A DNA stretch of 64,000 nucleotides from an uncultured Ectothiorhodospiraceae bacterium (GCA_947260005.1 CAMYOL010000029.1:63077-127076), one strand, 5' to 3'; shown: positions 8,900 to 19,693, numbered from the stretch's first letter. Numbers and translations are program-made. Notes: generated from the letters alone by a model not told the origin.

Positions 8900-9972
8900 G
8901 CCGTTGCCCCCCACCATGGTGAAAGTTGACCTAATACCATAAAGCCAACGACCAGTATCCAGACAATCGTGATCGGAATAAATACTTTCCAGCCCAGACG
9001 CATAATTTGATCATAACGATAGCGTGGGAACGTTGCGCGGAACCAGAGGAAAAAGAAGATAAAGATAAAGATCTTGGCAAAGAACCAGTGCATACCATTA
9101 TCTAAAATGTATCCTAAGACAGGTATCGATAACGTTTGTGCAGAAAGGAAACCATCAAATGGTGATAACCAACCACCCATGAACATAATGGAAGCCAATG
9201 CAGCAATTAAAAGCATATTCGCATATTCAGCCAGGAAGAAAACTGCAAAGGTCATACCTGAATATTCAACGTGGAAACCGGCAACGATCTCGGATTCACC
9301 CTCAGCAACATCAAACGGTGCCCGATTGGTCTCAGCCACACCAGAAATAAAGTAAATCAGGAACAAAGGCAATAACGGCAACATGAACCAATTTATAAAT
9401 CCATAGTCACCCTGTTGTGCAGTCACAATATCGCCTAAGTTCATACTTTTTGCTGCCATAAGTACACCGACTAACGCAAATCCCATCGCAATCTCATAGG
9501 CGACAATTTGTGCTGCAGAACGCATGGCACCTAACAGTGCATATTTTGAATTAGAGGCCCAACCGGCAATAATTACGCCATATACACCCACCGAGGTAAT
9601 CGCTAATACATATAACAACCCAGCGTTGATCTCAGATAAGACCAGCTCCGCATTAAAAGGAATGACTGCCCAGGCTGCGACTGCTGAAACTAATGTAATC
9701 ACCGGAGCTATTACAAATAAGACTTTATTTGCTCCTGCAGGAATAATAATCTCTTTGAAGATCAGTTTGAACATGTCAGCCCATGGTTGCAATAAACCTT
9801 GCCAGCCAACTTTATATGGACCAATCCGGACCTGCATTGCACCAATAACACGCCGTTCTAACCAGGTAGTGTAAGCAACCGATACGAATAGAGGAATGGT
9901 AATTGTCACCACACCCGATAATGGCATCGCCCACATGTACCAGTATTGAATTTGATCAATCAACCAGTCCAT
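8896..9972 (-). CDS. nuoH: NADH-quinone oxidoreductase subunit H
   Basis: NuoH is the membrane subunit that forms the quinone-binding chamber at the junction of complex I arms. The 358-residue protein has about eight helices and the family signature [30 protein letters not shown] near residues 40-69, plus [27 protein letters not shown], whose acidic loop is characteristic. A GGTAAGGT ribosome-binding site precedes the ATG, and nuoG ends 3 nt upstream. Its stop overlaps the nuoI start by 4 nt. Confidence 0.98.
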   Translation of the reverse strand: MDWLIDQIQYWYMWAMPLSGVVTITIPLFVSVAYTTWLERRVIGAMQVRIGPYKVGWQGLLQPWADMFKLIFKEIIIPAGANKVLFVIAPVITLVSAVAAWAVIPFNAELVLSEINAGLLYVLAITSVGVYGVIIAGWASNSKYALLGAMRSAAQIVAYEIAMGFALVGVLMAAKSMNLGDIVTAQQGDYGFINWFMLPLLPLFLIYFISGVAETNRAPFDVAEGESEIVAGFHVEYSGMTFAVFFLAEYANMLLIAALASIMFMGGWLSPFDGFLSAQTLSIPVLGYILDNGMHWFFAKIFIFIFFFLWFRATFPRYRYDQIMRLGWKVFIPITIVWILVVGFMVLGQLSPWWGATA

Positions 9973-9975
9973 ACC

Positions 9976-12351
9976 TTACCCCGCGTCCACTTCAATGGGG
10001 CCATAACTGATTCCTAGCTCTACACTACCGGCAACGCCTGTAGGGATAAAGGCACAATCATCGGGTACAGCATCTTCTATATATATAGGTAAGTTGACAC
10101 GATTATTGCTCTGCATCACCACGGCCATATGACTGCTATCAAGTCCCAGTTTTAAGGCCGTATTTTTATTCACAGCTATCATGGCGCCCAGAGCATCGTC
10201 GGTTTCCTGTAGCGGTCCCGCACGACGCACATATGAATCAACCGCGTACAATGGTAAATGACCGATCCTGGTTAATTCCGTGCTACTGCCATTGAGTGTG
10301 ACCGTACTCATTTCACTACGTGGATTCGTGGATACATTAGACGTTAGCGCATCGAGTTCATCACGAACATCTTCGGAAGTTAGATAATCGAAATCATCCA
10401 GCTTTAAAAAGTTACCTAGAACACGCAAGACCTTCCAGGCAGGACGCGTTTCGCCTTCTGGCTTAATGCTGCCCTGGAAACTTTGCCATTTACCTTCGAC
10501 ATTGACAAATGTTCCGGATGTTTCGGTATAACTTGCAATGGGTAAGAGCACATCGGCATATTCACGCATCGTATCCGTTGCAAAAGGCGACATACAAACC
10601 ACAAAATCGGCGCTATTCATTGCGCTTAATGCCTCATTAGGGTTTGCACAATCGTATTCAGGTTCAACATTTAATAACACAAAGGCTTTCATGTCATCGG
10701 TAATCATTTGCAATGCATTTTTACCTGAAGTGTTTAATTCGCTTGTTCCCGGACCTTGATGAGGCACCGCTCCCGCTAACCATGCCCCGGCACTATTCGC
10801 ACCAGCGGTTAAATAACCTAAGTGGCTACCAGAAAGCTCAGCAATTGCATTCGCCAAACTCCTAATTGAAGATGAATCAGTGTAGGCCATTGCTTGCAAG
10901 CCAATCAGCACACAGGTTTTTTCTGAACCATTTAAGTCTTCCGCAATAGCACGCTGAGAGCCACTAACATCTACAGAGGCGATGTCTTTGCCAAGCATTT
11001 GAGGGATTGATTTCCCTGATAGATCTGCAAGGGCTTTAACGATACCAGCCAGTTGTACGGAAACATCATCAGGACGAGTCACCACTGACTGAGCTAACTC
11101 TAAATTAAAATCATAATCAATGCTATTTAATGCACTAATGCGAGCACCTTTCTTGGCGGCTTTACGTAAGCGATGGGCAATGATGGGCTGATCTTTTCGA
11201 GTGAACGACCCAATCAATAAACCAGCATCGATATTTTCAATTTCAGATATAGGTAAATCAATGCAAGGGTAAGCCGGCATCTTGTCCTGATCACTAAAAT
11301 CAAGTTGCTGCAAGCGGTGATCTATATTGTTGCTGCCAAGGCCACGCATTACTTTTTGTAACAAATAAATTTCTTCAGTTGTACTGCTTGGAGAAACCAA
11401 AGCTCCTATGTGATCCGTACCATTCGTATCTTTAACTCGATTGAGACCTTCAACAACATAATGCAATGCATTTTGCCAGTCGGTCTTTTTCCACTCTTTA
11501 CCTTGCTTGATCATCGGTTGAGTTAAACGATCATTACTGGTTAAACTGGTGTAACTAAATCGATCACGATCCGACAACCATAATTCGTTTATCGCTTCAT
11601 TCTCTTTTGGCAATACACGCATGACTTTGTTGCGTCGTGTTTCAACATGGACATTGGAACCCACACAATCATGTGGTGCAATACTGTCATGTATCGAATT
11701 TTCCCATGGGCGGCCTGAATATCGATAGGGCTTGGAAGTTAATGCTCCGACAGGACATAGATCAATAACGTTACCTGACATTTCAGAACCAACCGCACGT
11801 TCCATGTAAGTACTAATCTCTGAATGTTCACCACGACCCGGCATACCCATTTCCATGATACCTGCGACTTCCTGGCCAAAACGAACACAACGAGTGCAAT
11901 GAATGCATCGCGTCATATCGGTGGAAATTAACGAACCGAGAAACTTATCTTTAACAACACGTTTTTTCTCACCAAAACGAGATACATCCTGACCATAACC
12001 CATCGCGACATCTTGCAAGTCACACTCACCACCTTGATCACATATCGGGCAATCCAAAGGATGATTGATCAATAAAAATTCCATCACACTCTTTTGTGCT
12101 TCAATGGCCAAGGGTGACTTAGTAAAAATCTTCATACCGTCAGTGACCGGTGTTGCACATGCCGGCAGCGGTTTAGGCGCTTTTTCAACTTCAACCAGGC
12201 ACATCCGACAATTAGCCGCAACCGATAATTTTTTGTGATAACAAAAACGAGGAATGGTGATACCCGCGTCGTCCGCAGCTTCAATCACCATGGTGCCGGG
12301 CGCAACCTGCATCGCCACACCATTAATCTCTATATTTAGTTCATCACTCAT
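9976..12351 (-). CDS. nuoG: NADH-quinone oxidoreductase subunit G (Fe-S / molybdopterin-like)
   Basis: NuoG is the largest peripheral-arm subunit of complex I and holds several Fe-S clusters. The N-terminal ferredoxin domain has Cys residues in RFCYHKKLSVAANCRMC. It is followed by the His/Cys motif HPLDCPICDQGGECDLQD near residue 95 and CIHCTRCVRFGQEVAG near residue 150. The rest (about residues 220-791) is the molybdopterin-oxidoreductase-like fold, which binds no molybdopterin in complex I. At 791 residues it is the usual proteobacterial size. nuoF ends 19 nt upstream. Confidence 0.97.
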   Translation of the reverse strand: MSDELNIEINGVAMQVAPGTMVIEAADDAGITIPRFCYHKKLSVAANCRMCLVEVEKAPKPLPACATPVTDGMKIFTKSPLAIEAQKSVMEFLLINHPLDCPICDQGGECDLQDVAMGYGQDVSRFGEKKRVVKDKFLGSLISTDMTRCIHCTRCVRFGQEVAGIMEMGMPGRGEHSEISTYMERAVGSEMSGNVIDLCPVGALTSKPYRYSGRPWENSIHDSIAPHDCVGSNVHVETRRNKVMRVLPKENEAINELWLSDRDRFSYTSLTSNDRLTQPMIKQGKEWKKTDWQNALHYVVEGLNRVKDTNGTDHIGALVSPSSTTEEIYLLQKVMRGLGSNNIDHRLQQLDFSDQDKMPAYPCIDLPISEIENIDAGLLIGSFTRKDQPIIAHRLRKAAKKGARISALNSIDYDFNLELAQSVVTRPDDVSVQLAGIVKALADLSGKSIPQMLGKDIASVDVSGSQRAIAEDLNGSEKTCVLIGLQAMAYTDSSSIRSLANAIAELSGSHLGYLTAGANSAGAWLAGAVPHQGPGTSELNTSGKNALQMITDDMKAFVLLNVEPEYDCANPNEALSAMNSADFVVCMSPFATDTMREYADVLLPIASYTETSGTFVNVEGKWQSFQGSIKPEGETRPAWKVLRVLGNFLKLDDFDYLTSEDVRDELDALTSNVSTNPRSEMSTVTLNGSSTELTRIGHLPLYAVDSYVRRAGPLQETDDALGAMIAVNKNTALKLGLDSSHMAVVMQSNNRVNLPIYIEDAVPDDCAFIPTGVAGSVELGISYGPIEVDAG

Positions 12352-12370
12352 AAATCATTTACACCCAATA

Positions 12371-13636
12371 TCACACCAGGCATTTGCCATGTTCGATATG
12401 ATATTCGAATTCATGGCGATAATGCTTTAAGAAACTTTGTACTGGCATTGCAGCGGCGTCACCTAAGGCGCAGATAGTCCGACCGCCAATACGATTCGCA
12501 ACGTCGTTGAGTAATTCCAGATCCTCAGGACGACCTTGTCCGTGTTCAATACGATGTACCATACGCGCTAACCAACCAGTGCCTTCACGACACGGCGTAC
12601 ACTGCCCGCAGGATTCCTCAAAGTAAAAATGCGATAATCGCGCAAGCGCTCGTACCATACAGGTCGAATCATCCATAACAATGACAGAGCCTGCACCTAA
12701 CATACTGCCCGCTTTCGCGATCGAATCATAATCCATGTCCATGTCCATCGCGATTTCTGCAGGCAATACAGGTACTGAAGAACCACCTGGGATCACGGCC
12801 TTAAATTTATGCCCGTCACGAATACCACCAGCCATTTCCAACAAATCTTTAAACGGGGTTCCCATCGGCACTTCAAAATTGCCAGGCTTATTCACGTGCC
12901 CCGAAACACAAAATATTTTAGTCCCACCGTTATTCGGCTTGCCCTGCTCTAAAAACCACTGACCACCCTTCTCTAAAATCACAGGTACGGATGCAAGGCT
13001 TTCAGTATTATTGATCGTTGTCGGCTTACCATATAAGCCAAAACCCGCTGGAAACGGTGGTTTAAAACGTGGCTGGCCTTTCTTACCTTCGAGCGATTCA
13101 AGTAAGGCCGTTTCTTCACCACAAATATAAGCACCAGCACCTAAATGGTTATACATATCAAAGTCGATTCCGGAACCTTTGATATCATTTCCTAATAATC
13201 CTGCTGCGCGTGCTTCTTCGATCGCCGCATCACAACGTTCATAAGGCTCCCAAAATTCGCCACGAATATAGTTATAACCAGCCGTAGCACCAATTACATA
13301 ACCCGCAATGGCCATGCCTTCAATTAATTGGTGAGGGTTATAACGCAAGATATCACGATCTTTACACGTGCCAGGCTCGCCTTCATCTGAGTTACAAACA
13401 ATATATTTTTGGCCTGGTGCCTGACGCGGCATGAAGCTCCATTTTAAACCTGTTGGGAAACCAGCTCCACCACGCCCACGCAATGCCGACGTTTTTAATT
13501 GTTCAATAATTTCTTCGGGTGGCGTTTTTTCTTTTAAGATTTTTTCCCACACAGAATAACCTCCGACCTTGCGATAATTCTCCAGGGTCCAGGGTTGATC
13601 AAACTGCAATGTGCGGAAACAAACCTGCTCGCTCAT
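12371..13636 (-). CDS. nuoF: NADH-quinone oxidoreductase subunit F (NADH/FMN site)
   Basis: NuoF oxidises NADH with FMN and carries cluster N3. In the 421 residues, the glycine-rich [13 protein letters not shown] near residue 55 is the NADH/FMN-binding loop, and [15 protein letters not shown] near residue 345, with a later Cys in [11 protein letters not shown], provides the four N3 ligands. The start codon overlaps the nuoE stop by 4 nt (ATGA), indicating coupled translation. Confidence 0.98.
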   Translation of the reverse strand: MSEQVCFRTLQFDQPWTLENYRKVGGYSVWEKILKEKTPPEEIIEQLKTSALRGRGGAGFPTGLKWSFMPRQAPGQKYIVCNSDEGEPGTCKDRDILRYNPHQLIEGMAIAGYVIGATAGYNYIRGEFWEPYERCDAAIEEARAAGLLGNDIKGSGIDFDMYNHLGAGAYICGEETALLESLEGKKGQPRFKPPFPAGFGLYGKPTTINNTESLASVPVILEKGGQWFLEQGKPNNGGTKIFCVSGHVNKPGNFEVPMGTPFKDLLEMAGGIRDGHKFKAVIPGGSSVPVLPAEIAMDMDMDYDSIAKAGSMLGAGSVIVMDDSTCMVRALARLSHFYFEESCGQCTPCREGTGWLARMVHRIEHGQGRPEDLELLNDVANRIGGRTICALGDAAAMPVQSFLKHYRHEFEYHIEHGKCLV

Positions 13637-14151
13637 AACTTATCCATACTTTCGATTAGTTTATCGATTTTTTCTTTTGTTAAGTGCTCATGATAGTCAT
13701 TACCAATTTGCATTACTGGCGCATTCACACAGGCACCTAAACACTCAACTTCTTTCAAGGTAAACATACCATCACCGGTCGTTTCACCTAATTTAATGCC
13801 TAATTTATTTTGTAGATGCTCGACCACATCGTCCGAACCACACAACATACAAGAAATATTTGTGCAGACACATATCTTTACTTTACCAACCGGTTTACGT
13901 TCATACATCGAATAAAAGGTTGCAACCTCTTGAACTGCAATCGGAGGCATATCTAAATATTCAGCAACCGCTTCAATTAATTCATCGGTTAAATAACCAT
14001 TATTTTGATCCTGAACAATACGTAATGCCGCCATCACTGCAGACTGTTTTTGCTCGGCAGGATATTTGGCAACCCAGTTATCAATATCGGTTTTTGACTC
14101 AGATGTAATTAAATCAAGTTTGGTTTGGTCTTTATCGCGATGGGCAAACAT
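13633..14151 (-). CDS. nuoE: NADH-quinone oxidoreductase subunit E (2Fe-2S)
   Basis: NuoE is a thioredoxin-like subunit with 2Fe-2S cluster N1a and partners NuoF in the NADH dehydrogenase module. The 172-residue product has ligands in [10 protein letters not shown] near residue 95 and [15 protein letters not shown] near residue 137. The N-terminal helical domain includes the family motif [11 protein letters not shown]. Its ATG overlaps the nuoD stop as TAATG. Confidence 0.97.
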   Translation of the reverse strand: MFAHRDKDQTKLDLITSESKTDIDNWVAKYPAEQKQSAVMAALRIVQDQNNGYLTDELIEAVAEYLDMPPIAVQEVATFYSMYERKPVGKVKICVCTNISCMLCGSDDVVEHLQNKLGIKLGETTGDGMFTLKEVECLGACVNAPVMQIGNDYHEHLTKEKIDKLIESMDKL

Positions 14152-15419
14152 TATCGGTCAATCTCCCCAAACACCACATCCATCGTACCAATGATTGCCA
14201 CGACATCCGCCAACATATGTCCTTCTGACATTTCGTGCATCGCAGCTAAATGCGCATAACCAGGTGCACGAATTTTTAAACGATATGGTTTGTTTGCACC
14301 GTCAGAAACCAAATAGATACCGAATTCACCTTTAGGATGTTCAATTGCGGCATAGGTCTCACCTGCCGGCAAGGTATAACCTTCTGTAAATAGTTTGAAA
14401 TGATGTATGAGTGATTCCATATCACCTTTCATTTCTTCACGTTTAGGAGGCGCCAGTTTATGATCATCTAACATAACCGAACCAGGATTTGCGCGCAGCC
14501 AATTAATACATTGTTTAATAATTCGATTCGATTGACGCATTTCTTCAATACGCACCAGATATCGATCGTAACAATCACCTTCCGTTCCTAGTGGAATATC
14601 AAAATCCACCTTATCGTATACTTCGTAGGGTTGTTTCTTGCGAAGATCCCATTCAACACCTGAACCACGTAACATTGGGCCGGTAAAACCAAGTTGTTTT
14701 GCACGCTCTGGGGTAACTACACCAATACCAACCGTGCGTTGTTTCCAGATACGGTTATCGGTTAACAAGGTTTCATAGTCATCAACATAACCAGGAAAAC
14801 GACTGGTAAAATCTTCGACAAAATCGAGCAATGAACCCGAACGAGCGGCATTCAGTTTATCGATTTCTTTTTTTGATTTATATTTTGAATACTTATGTTG
14901 TGCCATCGCATTCGGTAAATCGCGATATACTCCACCGGGACGATAATAAGTCGCATGCATACGTGCACCCGACACCGCTTCATACATATCCATCAAATCT
15001 TCTCGTTCGCGGAAACAGTATAAAAAGGTGGTCATTGCACCCACATCTAAAGCGTGAGTTCCTAACCACATTAAATGATTCATTAAACGAGTAATCTCAT
15101 CAAACATGACACGAATATATTGCGCACGAACCGGAGCCTCGATACCAAGCATTTGCTCAAGCGCCATGACATAGGCGTGTTCGTTACACATCATCGATAC
15201 ATAGTCGAGACGATCCATGTAACCAATACTTTGATTATATGGTTTGCTTTCAGCTAATTTTTCGGTTCCACGATGCAATAAACCAATATGTGGATCAGCT
15301 CGTTCAATGACTTCGCCATCCATTTCCAGGATCAGACGCAAAACCCCATGTGCAGCCGGATGCTGTGGGCCAAAATTAAGCGTGTAATTACGAATCTCAG
15401 GCACTGGCGTTATCTCCAT
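14151..15419 (-). CDS. nuoD: NADH-quinone oxidoreductase subunit D (49 kDa)
   Basis: NuoD forms the quinone-reduction site with NuoB; the fold descends from the large subunit of NiFe hydrogenases. The 422-residue product begins [25 protein letters not shown], giving the conserved GPQHPAAHG loop near residue 15, and ends in VFGEIDR as usual for the family. An in-frame extension of 18 codons exists upstream, but the ATG at 15419, with GAGAA about 9 nt before it, gives the normal family start. It then overlaps nuoC by 23 nt. nuoC and nuoD are separate genes here, unlike the fused enteric nuoCD. Confidence 0.96.
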   Translation of the reverse strand: MEITPVPEIRNYTLNFGPQHPAAHGVLRLILEMDGEVIERADPHIGLLHRGTEKLAESKPYNQSIGYMDRLDYVSMMCNEHAYVMALEQMLGIEAPVRAQYIRVMFDEITRLMNHLMWLGTHALDVGAMTTFLYCFREREDLMDMYEAVSGARMHATYYRPGGVYRDLPNAMAQHKYSKYKSKKEIDKLNAARSGSLLDFVEDFTSRFPGYVDDYETLLTDNRIWKQRTVGIGVVTPERAKQLGFTGPMLRGSGVEWDLRKKQPYEVYDKVDFDIPLGTEGDCYDRYLVRIEEMRQSNRIIKQCINWLRANPGSVMLDDHKLAPPKREEMKGDMESLIHHFKLFTEGYTLPAGETYAAIEHPKGEFGIYLVSDGANKPYRLKIRAPGYAHLAAMHEMSEGHMLADVVAIIGTMDVVFGEIDR

Positions 15420-16041
15420 TACCAGTATTCTCATCGGCTTCGCTAGCACGATCGACATAACGGTGATCATCACGAATTACACGAGGTTGGTTGATACGAG
15501 GTTCTATGCTGACCGGCTGATAAATTACCCGTTGTTGCTGTTCGTCATAGCGCATCTCAACATGTCCGATTAGCGGAAAATCTTTTCTAAAGGGATGTCC
15601 AACAAAACCATAGTCCGTCAAGATTCGGCGTAAATCTGGGTGTGCATCAAAAACTATCCCAAATAAGTCGAAGGTTTCACGTTCAAACCAATCAGCTGAA
15701 GTCCATATGCTGGTTACGGAATCGATAATCGGCGGTTCTCCATCAAGGAATACCTTTAAACGTAAACGATGATTATGCTCTACGGATAACAAGTGATATA
15801 CCACCGCAAATCGTGGACCTTCCCACTTACCATCGCCGTATTCCAGGTAATCGACACCACAGACATCGACACATTCGCTAAACAGGAAATCATCTTCGTC
15901 ACGTAAGGCTTCACATACTGGTAATACACAATCTTTATCAATAATCACGGTCAATTGTGAGTACTGAACATGGCAATCAGAGATTCGATCACCAAAACGC
16001 TCTCTTACGCGATCCGCTAATTTATTATAATAATCAGACAT
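15397..16041 (-). CDS. nuoC: NADH-quinone oxidoreductase subunit C (30 kDa)
   Basis: NuoC is a peripheral-arm subunit of complex I that binds NuoD. The family signature [38 protein letters not shown] is complete near residues 120-157. The 214-residue length is normal for the unfused type. A charged, Asn/Asp/Glu-rich C-terminal tail of about 20 residues ([16 protein letters not shown]) is the part that overlaps nuoD. Confidence 0.97.
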   Translation of the reverse strand: MSDYYNKLADRVRERFGDRISDCHVQYSQLTVIIDKDCVLPVCEALRDEDDFLFSECVDVCGVDYLEYGDGKWEGPRFAVVYHLLSVEHNHRLRLKVFLDGEPPIIDSVTSIWTSADWFERETFDLFGIVFDAHPDLRRILTDYGFVGHPFRKDFPLIGHVEMRYDEQQQRVIYQPVSIEPRINQPRVIRDDHRYVDRASEADENTGNGDNASA

Positions 16042-16056
16042 TCAGTTTCTTATTTT

Positions 16057-16536
16057 TTAGGTACGAGCAATTGTGTTGGTACGTTTAATTTTATTTTGTA
16101 ATTGCATTATGCCGTAAATCAATGCTTCTGCTGTAGGTGGACAGCCTGGCACATAAACATCTACGGGAACCACCCGATCACAACCACGTACAACAGAATA
16201 GGAATAATGATAATAACCACCACCATTCGCACAAGATCCCATTGAGATAACCCAGCGTGGTTCGGCCATCTGGTCATAAACTTTTCTTAATGCCGGTGCC
16301 ATTTTATTAACCAATGTCCCTGCCACAATCATCACATCCGATTGGCGAGGGCTGGGCCTGAATATCATACCAAGCCGATCCAGATCATATCGGGCAGCAG
16401 CAGCATGCATCATCTCAACGGCGCAGCAAGCCAAACCAAAGGTTACAGGCCACATCGAACCGGTTCGCGCCCAATTGATCAAGGCATCCAGACTGGTCGT
16501 CGCATAACCCTTAGGTAGTACGCCTTCTATTCCCAT
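16057..16536 (-). CDS. nuoB: NADH-quinone oxidoreductase subunit B (cluster N2)
   Basis: NuoB carries the terminal 4Fe-4S cluster N2, which reduces quinone. The adjacent cysteines in [11 protein letters not shown] near residue 36, the Cys in [13 protein letters not shown] near residue 101 and the Cys in [11 protein letters not shown] near residue 131 are the N2 ligands. The 159 residues are standard length. A GGAGT lies about 10 nt before the ATG. It is second in the operon. Confidence 0.98.
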   Translation of the reverse strand: MGIEGVLPKGYATTSLDALINWARTGSMWPVTFGLACCAVEMMHAAAARYDLDRLGMIFRPSPRQSDVMIVAGTLVNKMAPALRKVYDQMAEPRWVISMGSCANGGGYYHYSYSVVRGCDRVVPVDVYVPGCPPTAEALIYGIMQLQNKIKRTNTIART

Positions 16537-16560
16537 TCCGATTTTACTCCCATGCCAATT

Positions 16561-16917
16561 TTATTCCCACTCCAGAGCCCCTTTCTTCCACTCATAGATA
16601 AAACCAACTACCAGTATGCCAAGGAAAATAACCATTGCCCAAAATCCAAAATAGCCGATCTTATCGAGCACGACAGCCCACGGAAACATAAAGGCTATTT
16701 CTAAATCAAATAAAATAAAAAGGATGGCGACCAGATAATAACGCACATCAAATTTCATACGCGAATCTTCAAAGGCTTCAAAGCCACACTCATAGGGTGA
16801 GGTTTTTTCGTTATCAGGTTTATGCGGGGCAAGAACAAATCCAGCAACGATCATGGCGGCACCAACAACACCACCGACGATCAAAAATATTAACACTGGC
16901 AAATAGTTCTCTAGCAT
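16561..16917 (-). CDS. nuoA: NADH-quinone oxidoreductase subunit A
   Basis: NuoA is a three-helix membrane subunit that contacts the quinone channel. Its 118 residues include the diagnostic loop [37 protein letters not shown] near residues 38-74. It is the first gene of the 14-gene nuo operon (nuoA to nuoN, 2370-16917) and has a strong AGGAGAGAGG ribosome-binding site. The operon promoter should lie within 16918-17331. Confidence 0.97.
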   Translation of the reverse strand: MLENYLPVLIFLIVGGVVGAAMIVAGFVLAPHKPDNEKTSPYECGFEAFEDSRMKFDVRYYLVAILFILFDLEIAFMFPWAVVLDKIGYFGFWAMVIFLGILVVGFIYEWKKGALEWE

Positions 16918-17331
16918 TTACGCCTCTCTCCTAATGGCATCAACGTAAACTCAGGCGCTTGATTTTTATGTGCGCTACGCTGGTGATTAGTCATTATTAT
17001 TGTATTCAATTCACCCCAAAACTGGCGGTCAGTCTAGGTTATAGTTTGATCAAGTGTCAAGTTTGTCACACTCTAGTTTTATTTTATAAATCAGCTAGTT
17101 AAATGACTTTTAGGGGTATAAGAATTTTCGCTATTGACTGATTAAAATGCTATCAGTTTAGAATTTACCTCATAAAAATCATACTTTTACAGCTAACTTA
17201 TAACGCATGTTATCGCGCAGGTTGCTGTTCAGTATAGGATTTTTACCCTAAAACTCGATAGTATGTAGCCCGGCCGTTAATACATTATAAAATTTATTAT
17301 TCAGGTATTAAAAATATCAAGGAAGGTGCTT
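16918..17331. other. Intergenic region between nuoA and the divergent chalcone-isomerase-like gene
   Basis: These 414 nt are AT-rich, contain no convincing ORF, and must hold the divergent promoters for nuoA (minus) and the gene at 17332 (plus). On the minus strand a TTGACA (17055-17060) and a TATAAC (17038-17043) are seen, but they are only 11 nt apart and cannot work together as a sigma-70 pair. I see no confident operator or terminator. Confidence 0.4.
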
Positions 17332-17910
17332 ATGCAAAATATGATTAAAAACTTCACTTTTATGCTTGTTTTGGCTTTTGCAGGTCCTCTGCTTGCGGTA
17401 GAAGTCAAAGGTGTAAATGTCACAGAAAGCATTTCCCAACCGGCAACCAAACAAACCCTAATATTGAATGGAACGGGCGTCCGTACCAAGTTTATTTTTG
17501 ATATTTACGTTGGGGCTTTGTACCTACCAACTAAATCCTCTGATCCTCAACACATAATTAATAGCCCAATGCCAAAACGCATCAGCATGCATTTTTTGTA
17601 TGACGAAATTGAAAAGAAAAAAATGACGGATGGCTGGATAGATGGCTTTAGTGATAATATCGATGACGCTAGACTTAAAACCCTACAACCTCAAATCACA
17701 CAATTTAATAGCTATTTCCCTGACATCGTAAAAGGCGATATCGTTGTTATCGACTTTATCCCACAAACCGGCACGACCGTAACCATTAATAACGAATTGC
17801 AAGGTACAATAACCGGCGACGACTTCCAAAAAGCATTGCTCTCAATCTGGTTTGGTGATTCACCGCCAAATGAAGATTTAAAAGAGGGGATGTTAGGGAC
17901 TGTCGATTAG
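17332..17910 (+). CDS. Chalcone isomerase-like periplasmic protein
   Basis: The 192-residue product has a signal peptide ending near PLLAVEV (residue 22). The remainder matches the bacterial chalcone-isomerase-like fold: VNVTESISQPATKQTLILNGTGVRTKFIFDIYVGALYLP, then a KRISMHFLYDEIEKKKMTDGW segment, and a C-terminal GDDFQKALLSIWFGDSPPNEDLKEGMLG motif. Bacterial members are periplasmic or membrane-associated with mostly unknown ligands (fatty-acid binding in plant homologues), so chalcone isomerase activity is not implied. ATG at 17332 is preferred over GTG at 17326 because GGAAGG (17321-17326) is then at proper spacing. It sits in the insertion between nuoA and secG. Confidence 0.8.
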   Translation: MQNMIKNFTFMLVLAFAGPLLAVEVKGVNVTESISQPATKQTLILNGTGVRTKFIFDIYVGALYLPTKSSDPQHIINSPMPKRISMHFLYDEIEKKKMTDGWIDGFSDNIDDARLKTLQPQITQFNSYFPDIVKGDIVVIDFIPQTGTTVTINNELQGTITGDDFQKALLSIWFGDSPPNEDLKEGMLGTVD

Positions 17911-18049
17911 TTTGATGTTAAGGAAAGCAAATTAAATCATAATTATTCATAGCGGTGCCATATTTTATCATTCTATAAGCAAATTCTTATGCCTTACTAC
18001 ATAGGAAAGGGATTGATGACTGGGATTTAAACAACCGTTACTAACTATT

Positions 18050-18625
18050 ATGAAAAACTGGCTTTCTAACAAATGGGCGTTTATTCGCTATAGCTCTACC
18101 CGTGGCTGGTGGGTGCACGCACGTTATTGGTGGTATACCTCTAAACGGGAACGCATTGTGGTCATCTCGATTTTGACCGTTGTTTCACTTATTGTAGGTA
18201 TCAGCGCACACTATTCCGTAACGCTCGAACAACGACGCCAACAATTGTTCTGTTTGGCGATGAATATCTATCATGAAGCTCGCGGTGAACCGACTGAGGG
18301 TCAGTATGCAGTTGCCGAAGTCACACTGAATCGAGTTAATTCAAAACATTACCCTGGTTCTATCTGTAAAGTCGTCCATCAAAAAGGCTGGGATAAAATT
18401 CGCAAGCGATATGTCAGCGCCTTTTCCTGGACTGAGCTGGATTATGCGGTCAATGTTAAATCCAAAGCCTGGCTTGAATCGATGGTAATCGCGGAGCAAG
18501 CCTACGCCAACAAAACCAAACCACGAGTAAAAGGTGCTTTGTTTTATCACGCGAACTACATAAAACCCAGCTGGGCCCGAAAGAAAAAAGTAAAAGCCAG
18601 AATAGGTAAACATATTTTCTATTAG
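18050..18625 (+). CDS. SleB-type cell wall hydrolase, membrane-anchored
   Basis: The 191-residue product has a basic N-terminus rich in Trp/Tyr (RGWWVHARYWWYTSKRER), one transmembrane helix (about residues 37-55) and a Hydrolase_2/SleB domain from about residue 66. The motif CLAMNIYHEARGEPTEGQYAVAEVTLNRV contains the catalytic Glu in EARGE, and FYHANYIKPSW is the usual C-terminal block. Such enzymes cleave peptidoglycan glycan strands as lytic transglycosylases or amidases. No clear ribosome-binding site is seen before the ATG. Its neighbour downstream on the other strand is an orphan ECF sigma factor; no functional link is evident. Confidence 0.85.
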   Translation: MKNWLSNKWAFIRYSSTRGWWVHARYWWYTSKRERIVVISILTVVSLIVGISAHYSVTLEQRRQQLFCLAMNIYHEARGEPTEGQYAVAEVTLNRVNSKHYPGSICKVVHQKGWDKIRKRYVSAFSWTELDYAVNVKSKAWLESMVIAEQAYANKTKPRVKGALFYHANYIKPSWARKKKVKARIGKHIFY

Positions 18626-18676
18626 GGCTTAGTAAAAAACCATATCGTTATTGCAGCTTATTGCCCAAGCATGATT

Positions 18677-19243
18677 TTATGAATTTGTCTCATCATTGAG
18701 TTCCCGATATAACCATGCCTTTGCAAAGCGTAATTCCCGATCAACGGTCGCAGCTGAAACCTCCATTACTTCGGCAATCTCATCATAGGTTAAACCACCG
18801 TAAAAGCTGAGTTCGATTACCTGGGATTTTCGTTGATCAAACGCCTCCAGTTTAGTTAGCGCATCTTCAAGCTCAAGAATATCGGCCTGCTCGTCTTCAC
18901 CAATACGTGTCTCATGTAAAGTCACCTGTATATTATCACCGCCACGTTTTTCACGACGTTTTGCTCGGGCATGATCCACCAGAATACGTCGCATCGTGGT
19001 CGCTGCAATGGCAATAAAATGAGCACGATTTTGCCAGGTGATATCGATATCAACTAAGCGTAAAAAGGCTTCATTAACCAGCGCTGTTGCCTGCAAGGTA
19101 TGACCTGCATTTTCTCCGCGCATATAACTTGCAGCCAATTGGCGCAGGTTATCCTGCACTAGTGGTAGCAATTCATTTAACGCGCTCTGCTGACCTGCAC
19201 GCCAATTTAATAATAACTTTGTAACATCGGATGATTGACTCAT
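18677..19243 (-). CDS. ECF-type RNA polymerase sigma factor (Sig-70_X6/TIGR02999-like)
   Basis: The 188-residue product has region 2 near residues 10-90 (ATALVNEAFLRLVDIDITWQNRAHFIAIAATTMRRILVDHARAKRREKRGG) and region 4 near residues 130-185 (VIELSFYGGLTYDEIAEVMEVSAATVDRELRFAKAWLYREL). This subgroup is normally encoded beside a Ser/Thr protein kinase with TPR repeats that controls it. No kinase is present in the window: the neighbours are a cell-wall hydrolase and the secG/tRNA locus. The sigma factor therefore appears orphaned. Its target promoters are unknown. Confidence 0.88.
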   Translation of the reverse strand: MSQSSDVTKLLLNWRAGQQSALNELLPLVQDNLRQLAASYMRGENAGHTLQATALVNEAFLRLVDIDITWQNRAHFIAIAATTMRRILVDHARAKRREKRGGDNIQVTLHETRIGEDEQADILELEDALTKLEAFDQRKSQVIELSFYGGLTYDEIAEVMEVSAATVDRELRFAKAWLYRELNDETNS

Positions 19244-19494
19244 AATATTAAAATTTTTATCAATTTTTTAGAAGTATAGCTAAACATTAACCGCACTGTT
19301 AGACAAAATGGAGAACTGTTTTGCAAGTGTCAAAGAACATGACCTTTAAATTTAAAGACCAAGACAGTTGCTTTCTGTATTGCACCTAACCCGTTATGTT
19401 TTAAATCTTATTCCACGCTATATTTTGTTAAGTATAAAATTAGAGTATAAATATAATCGAAAGATTGCAACGGAAAAACTTAGGATAACGCAAG

Positions 19495-19641
19495 CCGGGC
19501 TAAACGTAGCAAAGCGAAGTATATGACCGGAGTTAAACGTAGGAAATACTGGGTGGAACGCGGTAGCGATCCGTGCCAGTGGCTGCACGAAGCCTGAAAG
19601 GCTTCAAAGCAGTGCGAACCGGATCAAATAAGCGCCGGTTC
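19495..19641. repeat. Structured intergenic element with nested inverted repeats
   Basis: Within the gene-free 19244-19693 stretch there is a locally GC-richer segment with concentric pairing: GATCCG (19568-19573) with CGGATC (19620-19625), CTGC with GCAG, and GAAGCCT-GAA-AGGCTTC at the tip. A second stem GAACCGG (19616-19622) with CCGGTTC (19635-19641) competes with the first. Upstream, CCGGGCTAAACGTAG (19495) and CCGGAGTTAAACGTAG (19527) form imperfect direct repeats. It could be a small structured RNA or a palindromic repeat element; I do not recognise the family. The rest of 19244-19693 is AT-rich and shows nothing else. Confidence 0.45.
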
Positions 19642-19693
19642 AATCGAATATATAAAAATAAATACTGCTGAAAACTTAAGAGTATTTTGAAAA

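Noticed and set aside
17038-17060. TTGACA and TATAAC on the minus strand upstream of nuoA
   Set aside because: The spacer is only 11 nt, so they cannot form one sigma-70 promoter, and the TTGACACTTGATCAA there has the wrong spacing for an FNR box.
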